A stretch of 64,000 nucleotides of DNA from Scylla paramamosain. Lineage: Eukaryota; Arthropoda; Malacostraca; Decapoda; Portunidae. The stretch lies in the NCBI RefSeq assembly GCF_035594125.1, contig NC_087181.1, positions 6,393,340 through 6,457,339 of the forward strand, given 5' to 3'. The position numbers and the translations under genes were made by a program. The notes under the pieces are model-generated. The model was not told the DNA's origin. It did not search any database and was given only the letters and a program-made list of their open reading frames with translations. How positions within the stretch are numbered: position 1 is the stretch's first letter; every line of letters begins with the position of its first letter. Of the stretch, positions 21,023-31,606 are shown in pieces.

Positions 21023-22057
21023 GGCAACAGCAAAAGTTTCACCAAAATCTCTAAAAGAGGATGACCAAGACTCAGTAAGGAAAGCCAGAAGATCACCATA
21101 CTGGCGATCAGATAGAAGGTTGTGAAGTGATAGATGTTTAAGAATCTTCCTGTTGAGGATAGATTAAAAAACTTTAGATAGGCAGGAAAATAAAGCAATA
21201 GGATGGTAGTTTGAGGGATTAGAACAGTCACCCTTTTTAGGAAAAGGTTGAATGTAAGCAAACTTCCAGCAAGAAGGAAAGGTAGACGTTGACAGACAGA
21301 GCTGAAAGGGTTTGACTAGGCAAGGTGCAAGCATGGAGGCACAGTTTCAGAGAACAATAGGAGGGACCCCATCAGGTCCATAAGCCTTCTGAGGATTTAG
21401 GACAGCAAGGGCATGGAAAACATCATTGCAAAGAATTTTAACAGGTGGCATGAAGTAGTCAGAGGGTGAAGGAGAGGGAGGAACAAGCCCAGAATTGTCC
21501 AAGGTAGCGTTTTCAGCGAAGGTTTGAGCGAAGAGTTCAGTTTTAGAAATAGATGTGATAGCAGTGGTGCCATCTGGTTGAAATAGAGGAGGGAAAGAAG
21601 AAGCAAAGTTATTGGAGATATTTTTGGCTAGGGGCCAGACGTCATGAGGGGAGTTAGATCTTGAAAGGTTTTGACACTTTTTGTTAATGAAGGAGTTTTT
21701 GGCTAGTTGGAGAACAGGCTTGGCATGGTTCTAGGCAGAAATATAAAGTGCATGAGATTCTGGTGATGGAAGGCTTAAGTACCTTTTGTGGGCCACCTCT
21801 CTATCATGTATAGCATGAGAACAAGCTGTGTTAAACCAAGGATTAGAAGGTTTAGGACGAGAAAAAGGGTGAGGAGTGTACGCCTCCATGCCAGACACTA
21901 TCACCTCTGTTATGCGCTCAGCACACAAAGACAGGTCTTTGACACAGAAGCAATAGTCATTCCAAGGAAAATCAGCAAAATACCTCCTCAGGTCCCCCCA
22001 ACTAGCAGAGGCAAAACGCCAGAGGCACCTTCGCTTAGGAGGATCCTGAGGATCCCC

Positions 22058-22381
22058 CTATTGCGATATGATTGGAGCAATAGGACAAGATAAAGATATG
22101 AGATTGTGATCGGAGGAGCCCAACAAAGAAGAAAGGGTGACAGCATAAGCAGGATTAGAGGTCAGGAAAAGGTCGAGAATGTTGGGCGTATCTTCAAGAC
22201 GGTCAGGAATACGAGTAGGGTGTTGCACCAATTGCTCTAGGTCATGGAGGATAGCAAAGTTGTAGGCTAGTTCACCAGGATGGTCAGTGAAGGGAGAGGG
22301 AAGCCAAAGCTGGTGGTGAACATTGAAATCTCCAAGAATGGAGATCTCTGCAAAAAGGAAGAGGGTCAGAATGTGCTCCAC
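22058..22381 (-). pseudogene. A3 endonuclease block
   Basis: Frame with [15 protein letters not shown] (GDFN, metal-binding) and [12 protein letters not shown] (SDH, catalytic), the two C-terminal signatures of AP-type LINE endonucleases. The N-terminal block is at 22539-22865, starting MATPTPASESP. They are separated by a stop and shift near 22470. Confidence 0.85.
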
Positions 22382-23109
22382 TTTGGAAGTTAAGTAGTCA
22401 AAGAATTTCTTATTGTCAGAGGAGTTAGGTGAGAGGTATACAGCACAGATAAATTTAGTATGAGAGTGACTCTATAGTAGTGGCCAGATGGTGGAAAACT
22501 CAGAAGATTCAAGAGTGTGAGCAAGAGAGCAGGTTAAGTCATTGCGCACATAAACGCAGCATCCAGCTTTGGATTGAAAATGAGGATAGAGAAAGTAGGA
22601 GGGAACAGAAAAGGGGGCTACTGTCAGTTGCCTCAGACACCTGAGTTCCAGTGAGGAAAAGAAGATGAGGTTTAGAAGAGGAGGGGTGGTGTTCTACAGA
22701 CTGAAAATTAGATCTTAGACTGCGAATGTTGCAGAAGTTAATGAAGAAAAAGTTGAGGGGGGTGTCAAGACACTTAGGGTCATCAACAGACAGGCAGTCT
22801 GACCTGGGGACATTTATGGTCCCCTCCCCAGATGGGGACTCTGAGGCTGGTGTAGGAGTTGCCATGATGATTTTAAAATTTTTGAGTGAAAGGTGTGTGT
22901 GTTATTATGTGCTTGTAGTTTTGTGTGGAGGAAGAGAGTTGTCTTTAGAGGGCAGGCTGTGACTACCCCCTTGTGTTGTGAGACACAAAGGGAAACGTTC
23001 AGTGAGGTCACAGCTGGGTTTAATGATAAGTTCACAGCACCCTCTGAACAGTGCTTTAGACCTCACTGTAAGTAATTATCATTTCTGTAGGTGTCTACTG
23101 CCTCCTCCT

Positions 23110-24145
23110 ACAACATACAATGTGCAGGTGAACAGCACATTGTATGTACTGGCAACCTCACTAGCTTCTCCCTTGACTTTAAGGGAACCAGTAAAGTCCA
23201 TTCCTGTTATAGTGAAGGGTTCACTGATGTAGGTAATTCTAAATTGCAGGAGTGGTGGTGCATCTACAGGAGAATATGGCTTGCCTTGATATTTCTGGCA
23301 TGTTTTACTCCCTTTACAGTCTACCTCTTTTTAAGGATCAACCACTTTTGCCTCATATAGCTCACAGTGAAGTTAATGGTGTAATGATGGTTCAATTTGT
23401 GACATTTTTGTATTAGTAGTCTAGTTATGTGGTGGTGGCCAGATAGTAGGGTTGGATGTCTGGTTGACTCAGGTATGTTAGCCAGTTGTATTCTACCACC
23501 ACATTTTATGATGTCATTTTTTAGGTATAATCCTAGCTAGAGCATTATGTTTGTAGATGACAATTTATCAGGTATCTTTATGAACAAGGTGTGATCAGTA
23601 AATTCTTACCTTTGCACTAGTTTAATTATTTCCTGTTCTGCTGCCTTCATTTCCCCTACTCTTATGTTCTGGTCGATATTGATGGTTAGACCCTTTGTTT
23701 TAGCTTTCAAGTTAGTTTTATAGCAAAGTACCCATGCTAATATCCTTAAACATTTGTCATACTTACTGTATCTCACCCATTCCATTGATTTTGGTGTTGT
23801 GGCTGAATTTTACAATTATTTCACTTTCAGGTGGTTAAGCCATGTCAATATGTACTTTAGATCCATGAGGGTCCTTGCCACCACATAGAGGAATTAGTCA
23901 CCTCATCTGTACTTATTCCCCTTATTATGAGATCCACTGGATTATCCTAGTTGTCGCATTGTTTACCTTTATATTGGGAATGAGTTGGTTATCTGGGTTA
24001 TTGATTTTTGCTCCCATTGGACTGACTGCTATTCTAAGCAATGAAATTATTTCTACCTGGGCAATGTTATCAACTTTGTTTTTGTAGTTGCCACTTATGG
24101 CATAACCACAAATTGTGGTCAGCAATATTATTGAGCCTGCCCTTA
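23110..24145 (-). pseudogene. BEL-2 RNase H end, integrase zinc-binding and N-terminal core
   Basis: Minus-strand reading from right to left: RNase H end (GISTDEVTNSSMWWQGPSWI, about 23930-23860). Then an integrase zinc-binding region (LKNDIIKCGGRIQLANIPES, HHHITRLLIQKCHKLNHHYT, about 23530-23370). Then the start of the catalytic core (CQKYQGKPYS, then FTITGMDFTGSLK, about 23290-23180). The Asp of GMDFTG is the first catalytic residue. Many stops. A3 is inserted in the core just after VLFTCT. No LTR was found. Confidence 0.83.
23113..23147. repeat. Fold-back at the A3 5' junction
   Basis: 13-bp perfect arms (ACATACAATGTGC / GCACATTGTATGT) with a 9-nt loop. One arm is BEL-2 coding sequence; the other sits between it and the LINE 5' end. 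Confidence 0.85.
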
Positions 24146-26196
24146 CAGTAGCCCCTTTTCTGTTCCCTCCTACTTTCTCTGTCCTCATTTTCAATCCAAA
24201 GCTGGATGTTGCATTTATGTGCATGACTTAACCTGCTCTTGTGCCCATGCTCTTAAATCTTCTGAGTTTTCCACCATCTGGCTACAACTACAGAGTCACT
24301 CTAAAACTAAATTTATCTGTGCTGTATACCTCTCACCTAACTCCTCTGACTATAAGAAATTCTCTGACTACTTAACTTCCAAAGTGGAACACATTTTGAC
24401 TTTTTTCCCTTTTGCAGAAATCTCCATTCTTGGAGACTTCAATGTTCACCACCAGCTTTGGCTTTCCTCTCCCTTCACTGACCATCCTGGTGAACTAGCT
24501 TTCTACTTTGCTATCCTTCACGATCTAGAGCAATTGGTGCAACACCCTACTTGAATTCCTAACCGTCTTGGAGATACGCCCAACATTCTTGACCTTTTCC
24601 TGACTTCTAATATTTCTGCTTATGCTGTCACCCTCTCTTCTCCGTTGGGCTCCTCCAATCACAAACTCATATCTGTATCTAGTCCTATCGCTCCAATCCC
24701 TCCTCAGGATACCCATAAGCAAAGGTGCCTCTGGTGTTTTGCCTCTGCTGTACATAACAGAGGTAATAGTGTCTGGCGTGGAGGCGTACATTCCTCACTC
24801 TTTTTCTTGACCCAAACCTTCCAAACCTTGGTTTAACACAGCCTGTTCTCATGCTATACATGATAGAGAGGTGGCCCACAAAAGGTACTTAAGCCTTCCA
24901 TCACTAGAATCTTGTGCACTTTATGTTTCTGCCTGGAACCATGCCAAGTTTGTTCTCCAACTAGCCAAAAACTCCTTCATTAACAGAAAGTGTCAAAATC
25001 TTTCAAGATCCAACTCCCCTTGTGACTTCTGGCATCTAGCCAAAAATATCTCCAATAACTTTGCTTCTTCTTCTTTCCCTCCTTTATTTCAACCAAATGG
25101 CACCACTGCTATCACATCTACCTCTACAGCTGAACTCCTCACTCAAACCTTTGCTAAAAACTCTACCTTAGATGATTCAGGGCTTGTTCCCCCCTCTCCT
25201 CCATCCTCTAGCTACTTCATGCTACCTATTAAAATTCTTTGCAATGATGTTGTCCATGCCCTTTTTGGCCTGAACCCTTGGAAGGCTTATGGACCTGATG
25301 AGGTCCCTCCTGTTGTTCTCCGAAACCGTGCCTCCATGCTTGCACCTTGTCAAGCCAAATTCTTTCAGCTCTGTCTATCAACATCTACCTTTCTTTCTTG
25401 CTGGAAGTTTGCCTACATTCAGCCTGTTCCTAAGAAGGGTGACCATTCTAGTCCCACAAACTACCGTCCTATTGATTTATTTCTCTAAAGTTTTTGAATC
25501 TATCCTCATCAGGAAGATTCTTAAACATCTATCACTTCACAACCTTCTATCTGATTGCCAGTATGGGTTCTGTCAAGGCCGCTCTACTGATGATCTGGCT
25601 TTCCTTACTGAGTCTTGGTTTTAGGGATTTTGGTGAAACTTTTGCTGTTGCCTTGGATATATCTAAAGCTTTTGATAGAGTGTGGCACAAAGCTTTGATT
25701 TCCAAACTACCCTCTTACGGCTTCTATCATTCTCTCTATAACTTCATCTCAAGTTTCTTTTCTGACTGTTTTATTGCTGCTGTGGTAGATGGTTACTGTT
25801 CTTCTCCTAAAATCTATTAACAGTGGTGTTCCTCAGGGCTCTGTCCTATCACCCACTCTCCTCTTATTATTCATCAATGTCCTTCTAAACCAAACTTCTT
25901 GTCCTATCCACTCCTGCACTGATAATACCACCCTGTACTTTTCCACGTCTTTTCATAGACATCCAACCCTTCAGAAAGTAAACATTTCATGCAGGGAAAC
26001 CACAGAATGCCTTACTTCTGATCTTTCTAAAATTTCTGATTGGGCAGAGCAAACTTGTTATTATTCAGTGCCTCAAAAACTCAATTCCTCCATCTATCAA
26101 CTCGACACAACCTTCCAGACAGCTATCCCCTCTTCTTCAATGGCACTCAACTATCCCCGTCTTCTACACTGAACATCCTCGGTCTGTCCTTATAAT
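24146..26196 (+). mobile_element. LINE-A copy A4, 5' segment
   Basis: 5' truncated within the endonuclease N-terminus (starts at AGTAGCCCCTTTTCTGTTCC). It carries endonuclease (24219-24554, [15 protein letters not shown]), the linker (24871-25488, [20 protein letters not shown]) and RT (25494-26172, [15 protein letters not shown]). The box reads SCTDNTTLYF, so the YADD motif is degraded. Frameshifts occur near 24555, 25490 and 25790. It is broken at 26196 by DIRS-2 and continues at 31607. Confidence 0.92.
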
Positions 26197-26289
26197 TACA
26201 GAAGTACATGAGACTTACCGTAGGTTAGTTGAAATGTGCTTCGGATTTTGCGAGGCACATCATGTCTGCTAGATGGTAGAGTTCACATG
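26197..26289. repeat. DIRS-2 left terminal repeat (L)
   Basis: 93 bp starting TACAGAAGTACATGAGACTT; the inverted copy is at 26431-26523 with three mismatches. The adjoining segment to about 26318 (GATACACTACACTTCGCCAC) is inverted near the right end at about 31518-31555. Confidence 0.9.
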
Positions 26290-26430
26290 AGATACACTAC
26301 ACTTCGCCACACAGTCAGTCTTTAAAGATACAACTACCCACATGAAATATTATCTCCCAACCCTTCCAGTCCTTGAATTTTTGTTGTGTAAACCAAGAAT
26401 CATCAATTAACAAAGGGAGGGAGTGGAGGG

Positions 26431-26574
26431 CATGTGAACTCTACCATCTAGCAGACGTGATGTGCCTCGCAAAATCCGAAGCACATTTCAACTAACCTAC
26501 TTTAAGTCTCATGTACTTCTGTAATTTTACTTCGGCAAATCACTTGTCTGCTAGATGGTGCCGTTCACATGAGA
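26431..26574. repeat. DIRS-2 internal complementary region (L' plus R')
   Basis: 26431-26523 complements the left end; 26524-26574 is the perfect complement of the last 51 bp (31556-31606). The junction reads as the two joined ends of a circle. Confidence 0.9.
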
Positions 26575-26722
26575 TTTTAAAGTCATGTGGGTGTTGTATG
26601 TAAAGGGTTCTGTCAAATTTCACATTTTGTAAATAGGTGTAAATAAAAGTTCCTATTACAAAAACCCCATTGTCATTTATGAAAATAGAACATGATTTTT
26701 ACTGCTGATAACATTTCAAACC

Positions 26723-27715
26723 TTACATTATACTGAGCCTGGCACTGCTTCTTGAAAAAGGGTTTATTTCCCCTTGTATATCCTTATTATAATATTTAGC
26801 AAATGTGGCTTCCTGCGTCCAACCAGCTTTTGCCATGATGGTGGCAATAGGCACATCCAGTGCCTTGGCCTTAGACACTGACACAGGTCTAATACTACCT
26901 GCTGTGTACCTCTTGGTATCAATCCCACACTTACATAACATGGTCTTAAGCCACCTTGCCACCATGTCCTTAGAAACACCCCTATGGGGTTTTATATAAC
27001 TTATGAGTAGTCTCCCATCTGCATTTCCAGATTCTGTCCTTAGCCTCTCAGTTCTTTCTATATATTCTTTCATAGCCTTAACTACACACAATCTGTAATC
27101 CTGAGGATAAGCTTTAAATACAATAGTACGAACATTAAATTTTGGCCTGCATTGCTTCACGTTACCTCCTAACAAAACTGAAACAGATTCTTCTCCAAAT
27201 GCCATATTCACCAACAATAAGTGCAAAGTTTGGATCCTGGCTGCTTGTGTCATTGCCATCAGCATCACCATTTTTAGCGATAAGTCTTTCAGTGTTAGGC
27301 TGTGTAGTGGTTCCATGAGTCTTATCTTTTGTAATACGAGTTTCACATCCCAGGTCGTCGCATACCTGGGTGTAGAAGGGCGTAAGTTGAAGACTCCCCG
27401 CAGAAATCTGTTGACGAGTGGGTGATTGCCTGCTCTGCAGCCTTCCACCATAATTCCTATTGCAGATAGAGCCCCTCTTGCCGTGTTAATGCTTTCATAA
27501 CCCACACCCCTTTGAAAGTTATGAGTCAGAAAGTTTAATATATGTACTACAGATGGTGCAATGGGATTAATGTTCCATCTACTACAAAAGAGTGTCCACC
27601 TCTTGATGTGAGTGCTGTATTGTCTACTTGTTGCTGGTTTCCAAGAGGCCATAATGATTTCCGTACCTTCTTTAGATATGCCACGTTCTCCAAGTTGTTT
27701 CCGGACAACTGACAA
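26723..27715 (-). CDS. DIRS-2 tyrosine recombinase
   Basis: Intact frame of 330 codons. The N-terminal core-binding part reads MASWKPATSRQYSTHIKRWT and INFLTHNFQRGVGYES-like. The first arginine box is AMTQAARIQTLHLLL. A lysine region follows (YIKPHRGVSKDMVARWLKTM). The C-terminal box runs YTAGSIRPVSVSKAKALDVP and KAGWTQEATFAKYYNKDIQ with the terminal tyrosine. As in DIRS-1, the usual His of HxxR is Gly (GSIR). The enzyme should integrate the circular cDNA. It overlaps the RNase H/methyltransferase frame by about 170 bases in another phase, as is normal in DIRS. Confidence 0.92.
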   Translation of the reverse strand: MSVVRKQLGERGISKEGTEIIMASWKPATSRQYSTHIKRWTLFCSRWNINPIAPSVVHILNFLTHNFQRGVGYESINTARGALSAIGIMVEGCRAGNHPLVNRFLRGVFNLRPSTPRYATTWDVKLVLQKIRLMEPLHSLTLKDLSLKMVMLMAMTQAARIQTLHLLLVNMAFGEESVSVLLGGNVKQCRPKFNVRTIVFKAYPQDYRLCVVKAMKEYIERTERLRTESGNADGRLLISYIKPHRGVSKDMVARWLKTMLCKCGIDTKRYTAGSIRPVSVSKAKALDVPIATIMAKAGWTQEATFAKYYNKDIQGEINPFSRSSARLSIM

Positions 27716-28428
27716 GCCATCAAATTTGTGTGTTTCATTATCGGGTGTTCCTCAGCAGTTGACAGATGCATTAGCACATTTTTCCTTCTCTGTATGACCC
27801 GAGGGTCGTCTACTAGCATCCGAAGGAGCACCCCTATCCACGGTTGTGATGGCCAAAGTGGCACTATGATCCATCCTCTGGTCCTTTCCTCCCTTAACTT
27901 CAGCAGACATCTAGAGATCAGAGAGAAGGGAGGAAAGAGGTAAACCAATTTAAATTTAGCCCACGGAATTGTAACTGCATCAATATATGCAGCCTCTGGA
28001 TCTGGTGTCCATGCACAGAATGGAGTCATTTGTTTGTTCAAACGTGAAGCGAATAGGTCTATACAAGGATTCCCAAATATAGAACACAATTCCTTAAATA
28101 TCATCTCATTCAGCTGCCACTCATGTCTGTCATTAAAGTAACGTGATGCCTCGTCGGCCATGACGTTACATTTGCCTGGTATGTGGGAAGCTGTCAGCCA
28201 TACCCCATTACTAAGACACCATTCCCAGATGTTCCTACTAATGTCATCACAAACTATTGACTTAACACCTCCCATCTCATTCACGTAATTAATCGCTGTG
28301 GTGTTATCACATAACACCCTGACGTGTAAACCTCTAAGGAGATGTGTAAAAGATCTCAATGAGAATAACATAGCCAATAATTCATGCATTAATGTGCGAA
28401 TGCACCTCTTCAGGGGACCATCTGCCAT
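27547..28428 (-). CDS. DIRS-2 RNase H and methyltransferase-like domain
   Basis: 293 codons. RNase H residues are visible: HELLAMLFSLRSF (Glu), VLCDNTTAINYVNE (Asp) and CNVMADEASRYF (Asp). From about residue 115 the DIRS methyltransferase-like domain follows: IFGNPCIDLFASRLNKQM, WTPDPEAAYIDAV, LVYLFPPFSLISRCLLKL and IIVPLWPSQPW. A stop near 28463 separates it from the RT connection at 28469-28714 (GDFNRWMNITEEIRTDLNWW). The role of the methyltransferase-like part is unknown. Confidence 0.88.
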   Translation of the reverse strand: MADGPLKRCIRTLMHELLAMLFSLRSFTHLLRGLHVRVLCDNTTAINYVNEMGGVKSIVCDDISRNIWEWCLSNGVWLTASHIPGKCNVMADEASRYFNDRHEWQLNEMIFKELCSIFGNPCIDLFASRLNKQMTPFCAWTPDPEAAYIDAVTIPWAKFKLVYLFPPFSLISRCLLKLREERTRGWIIVPLWPSQPWIGVLLRMLVDDPRVIQRRKNVLMHLSTAEEHPIMKHTNLMACQLSGNNLENVAYLKKVRKSLWPLGNQQQVDNTALTSRGGHSFVVDGTLIPLHHL

Positions 28429-28468
28429 TGGTAGTGATGCTATTTTGGCAACCTGCCCATCCTAGATT

Positions 28469-29635
28469 TTAAGCATCTGTGAACAACTCAGTATCTGGTG
28501 CATTTCTGAATATTTTCCTGTTTTGATTCTCCAATTCCTTAATCCACCAGTTTAAATCTGTTCTGATCTCCTCTGTAATGTTCATCCATCTATTAAAGTC
28601 TCCACATGCCTCTTCCAAAGCCTTGATTTTTGCTCTTTCCATCCTCCTATAGTGCATCTTCCCCATCTCTACAGCTGGGATTGCTGCCACCTGCAGGCCA
28701 ATCACTCTTGCCACAATTCTAATTTTTTCTTTGTCTATTGACTAAAAGAGAGCAATGCTGTATAATCTCATCCCTCCTACGCACCGGCAAGGTAACTGTC
28801 ATGGCCACCAAATCTATCACGTTACCTAAATACTCAATACGCGTAGTGGGACTTAAAACAGATTTCTCCACATTTATGCAGAAACCTACACTCTGCAACA
28901 ACTGAATGTTGTCATTCATGCAATCAAAACATCTCAGCAAAGAGCTACTATACAGAAGCGTATCATCAATATAACTAGTGATGTTGTGGCTTTTATGCCT
29001 AAGTGTAGAGAAAACTGGCTTCAGAAGTTTTGTAAATAGATGAGGACCATCCGAAAACCCGTTAGGTAGACATGTGAACTGGTAAATCTTATCCAACCAT
29101 CTAAAACACAGATATTTTTGTTGTTCCTCTGCAATTTTTACTGAATAATAGGCTTTCTTAAGGTCTATAGAAGCCATATAATCTCCTTGACTAAGCAACT
29201 GTAATACTTGTTCAAAATTTTCCAATTTAAAATGAGTATATTCTACATGCCTGTTCAGTTTTCAAGATTTAACACCATCCTATAATCCCCCGTCTTATTC
29301 TTCCTCAGAAAAACTGGTGAAAGTATTTGTTGATCCTGTCCATGTGTCTCTATGATGGCCTTTATCTCTAACAATTTTTTAACCTCCGAATGCATAATCA
29401 GTTTATCTTCCTCACTAAAGACATACTGTATATCCTCTCTAAATAAATATCCGATATTAGCTTCACCTATATTCAGATGACAATGTTTCACCATATCCAA
29501 AATGAACAGGTCACTTGTAATCACACGCCATTTATTGATAAACTTGTGAAGTTGCCCAGCCTCAAATTGTTCTTTCACCTGGGTTAATGCCGGGGGATAT
29601 GTTGACCCCAGCCTCTCACGTTTTTTATTGTCCAA
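28469..29635 (-). pseudogene. DIRS-2 reverse transcriptase, frameshifted
   Basis: Three blocks: 29255-29635 (RT start, INKWRVITSDLFILDMVKHC, then SPVFLRKNKTGDYRMVLNLE), 28719-29225 (ASIDLKKAYYSVKIAEEQQK, YQFTCLPNGFSDGPHLFTKL and the catalytic NITSYIDDTLLYSSS), and 28469-28714 (thumb and connection, MARVIGLQVAAIPAVEMGKM). A frameshift near 29230 and another near 28716 break it. The YIDD active site is intact. Comparison shows exactly what DIRS-1 has lost. Confidence 0.88.
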
Positions 29636-30848
29636 GCTTGAGCAGGGTAGGAGCGCCTGTGTTCACCACTGGAGGGCATCCTGCGAAAACCATACGGCTG
29701 ATATCTGGATGGGAATCCACAGGAGGAGGCCTTGGCAAAAAAGTTACATTGTTTACCTCCACCAAATCTGCCACTGCTTGCAGTCCAAGATGTAGGCTTC
29801 TTAAAAGTGAATTTGGTTTTCAGCCTTTCTGCCTCCTCAATATTTCTGGTGGCTTGTGACAGGTCATCCCCAAACAATAGACCCGTCATGGGAGCCTTGT
29901 CAGCACACAAATGAGAATATTTGGGATTAATGTCCCTCTTTATGATATGTCGCCTGTTCAAGTTATTTCTGTAGTGGGCATTACCCAATAAGGCTAATGC
30001 ACCATTGAGCATGGCCACCTCATTTGCAATAATTTGGTGCTCTTCATCATGTACCACCTTGTCTAGCACAGTAAGTGATTTTACAACAATAGTAGCTGCC
30101 TTGGTAATATCTTTTTTCCCACTTCCCTTAAGCGGAAGTCTGCCTTCTTTGCCTCTGCAGGCAGTGCGTCCAGGACCTGTGGGTTGCAATCCATTTGAGT
30201 TAATGCATGGCAGTTATTTGGTCTAAATGTCACCTCATCCTCTACAATGGCTTTGTAATCTTCCTGCCTCATGCCATTAATAAACAGGTGGTTCACCATT
30301 GCAGCAATTTCCTTGTCAAGTTCTTTTGAGACAGTTTCCATGGGTCCATAATTCTTAGCACCTTGTAACAATATACTATCATGAGGAACATCCCTCTGGA
30401 TTTCCTCTTCCTCATCACTGTCCTCCCTCAGTGGAGTTCTAAATCCAGAAAATCCTGCCTGTGATTCCTGAGAATCAGGCATCAAAGTATTATTTGACAC
30501 CTACAGGGGAGCATTATTATGAACTGCTTTTGACTTCACAGCCCCATTTTCCTTCTTAAGCTTGTCCATGTCTTTCCTCAACTCAGTCAAAGCATCCATA
30601 ATCATGCTCAAAGAAAGCGCATTGCTGTCTTCACCAGCGTATTTTGGAGAAGGGGAAGGTGACCGAGAGTAACTTAACCTCTCATGACGAGTAGAATGGC
30701 TCTTAGATCTGGATCTTTCTTCATGTTTACTCCCCTTGTGTAGTCCCTTTACCTTAGCTGAGGTGCATGGCATGCTGGTAGTTCTGAATCTCTCAGGACT
30801 GGGGCAAGCATCAGAAGGCGTCCTAGACATGGCGGCTAATGTTAACAA
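29584..30848 (-). pseudogene. DIRS-2 gag, broken by one stop and one frameshift
   Basis: 30501-30848 is the N-terminus (Arg/Ser-rich, ERSRSKSHSTRHERLSYSRS); a stop ends it and MSNNTLMPDSQESQAGF opens the next block (30081-30500). Its core includes MVNHLFINGMRQEDYKAIVE and NCHALTQMDCNPQVLDAL. A frameshift near 30100 moves to 29584-30189 with MLNGALALLGNAHYRNNLNR and LLFGDDLSQATRNIEEAERL. The order and motifs match DIRS-1 gag. It presumably binds element RNA. Confidence 0.85.
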
Positions 30849-31068
30849 GATGCCACCCCTTTTAACAGCAGTTCCTTTAATAACCCCACGGGTGCCTTAA
30901 CCTCACACACAGGGTAACTTTAAATCAAAAACTCCTTCCTTATAATAATCTGGGAAGTCAAATGCCCCCAGGCTTGTAAATAAGGCAATATTCCTCTTGC
31001 CCCAATAATGGGTAACAAGATGGAACCATCTCGCACCTATGTCGGCTCACGAGAGTGCCCAAATATTG

Positions 31069-31163
<95 letters not shown>
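31069..31163. repeat. (AT)n microsatellite in the DIRS-2 leader
   Basis: About 95 bp of uninterrupted AT between the gag start and the 40-bp array. Confidence 0.98.
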
Positions 31164-31164
<1 letters not shown>

Positions 31165-31180
31165 CATAAAATATTTGCCA

Positions 31181-31418
31181 ATAATCCGCCTTATACCAAG
31201 TAACGGATATCATATAACCAATAATCCGCCCTTATACAAGGTAACGGATATTTATAGTCCATAATCCGCCCTTAAATCAGGTAACGGATTCAAGTAGGCA
31301 ACACTCCGCCCTTATCAGGTAACAGATATCCATAGGCAATACTCCGCCCTATAATCAGGTAACGGATAACTAAAGACAATATTCCACCCTTATAACAGGT
31401 AATGGAAATCATAATACA
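31181..31418. repeat. 40-bp tandem array in the DIRS-2 leader
   Basis: Six units starting at 31181, 31221, 31261, 31301, 31339 and 31379. Each carries ATAATCCGCCCTTAT-like and CAGGTAACGGATA-like cores. It lies upstream of gag, inside the right terminal repeat. Confidence 0.92.
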
Positions 31419-31517
31419 CAATCCAAACAAGAAAACTGTAATATTCCTATCACACCTTGATAACAGAAGTCGTAACAACAGAACAGGAGGCGGGACCGAC
31501 GTCCGACTTGTGTGGTG

Positions 31518-31606
31518 TCTGCGTAGTAACTGACTGTGTGGCAAAGTGTAGTGTATCTCATGTGAACGGCACCATCTAGCAGACAAGTGATTTGCCGAAG
31601 TAAAAT
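31518..31606. repeat. DIRS-2 right terminal repeat (R)
   Basis: The last 51 bp (31556-31606) perfectly complement 26524-26574. The inner part (ACTGACTGTGTGGCAAAGTG) is inverted relative to 26299-26318. It is followed directly by LINE-A sequence CTGAGCTGGAAAC. Confidence 0.9.

Larger units (their letters stand above)
19817..23109 (-). mobile_element. LINE-A copy A3, near full length
   Basis: About 3.3 kb. The 3' end is the T run at 19817 followed by the family 3' UTR (ATGTAGGAAGGACACTGGCC). The 5' end, at about 23109, begins GGAGGAGGCAGTAGACACCT in element sense, the same start as A8. About 240 bp of 5' UTR precede the ATG at 22865 (MATPTPASESPSGEG). Endonuclease ([20 protein letters not shown]) is at 22058-22381. 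RT pieces are at 20372-21022, with a YNDDTTLHF box (A to N at the usual YADD), and 19921-20346. Several frameshifts and stops make it inactive. Confidence 0.92.
26197..31606 (-). mobile_element. DIRS-2, DIRS-like tyrosine-recombinase retrotransposon, nearly complete
   Basis: 5.41 kb inserted in A4 at TATAAT/CTGAGCTGG with no target duplication. Minus-strand order: gag, RT, RNase H plus methyltransferase-like domain, tyrosine recombinase. It ends in a left terminal repeat, an internal complementary region and a right terminal repeat, the same plan as DIRS-1 but clearly diverged in sequence, so it is a separate family. Only a few lesions (stop near 30500, frameshifts near 30100 and 29230, stop near 28460) separate it from an intact element. 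Confidence 0.93.

Noticed and set aside
31181..31418. CRISPR-like array
   Set aside because: Units are contiguous 40-bp tandem repeats without unique spacers, in a eukaryotic retrotransposon.
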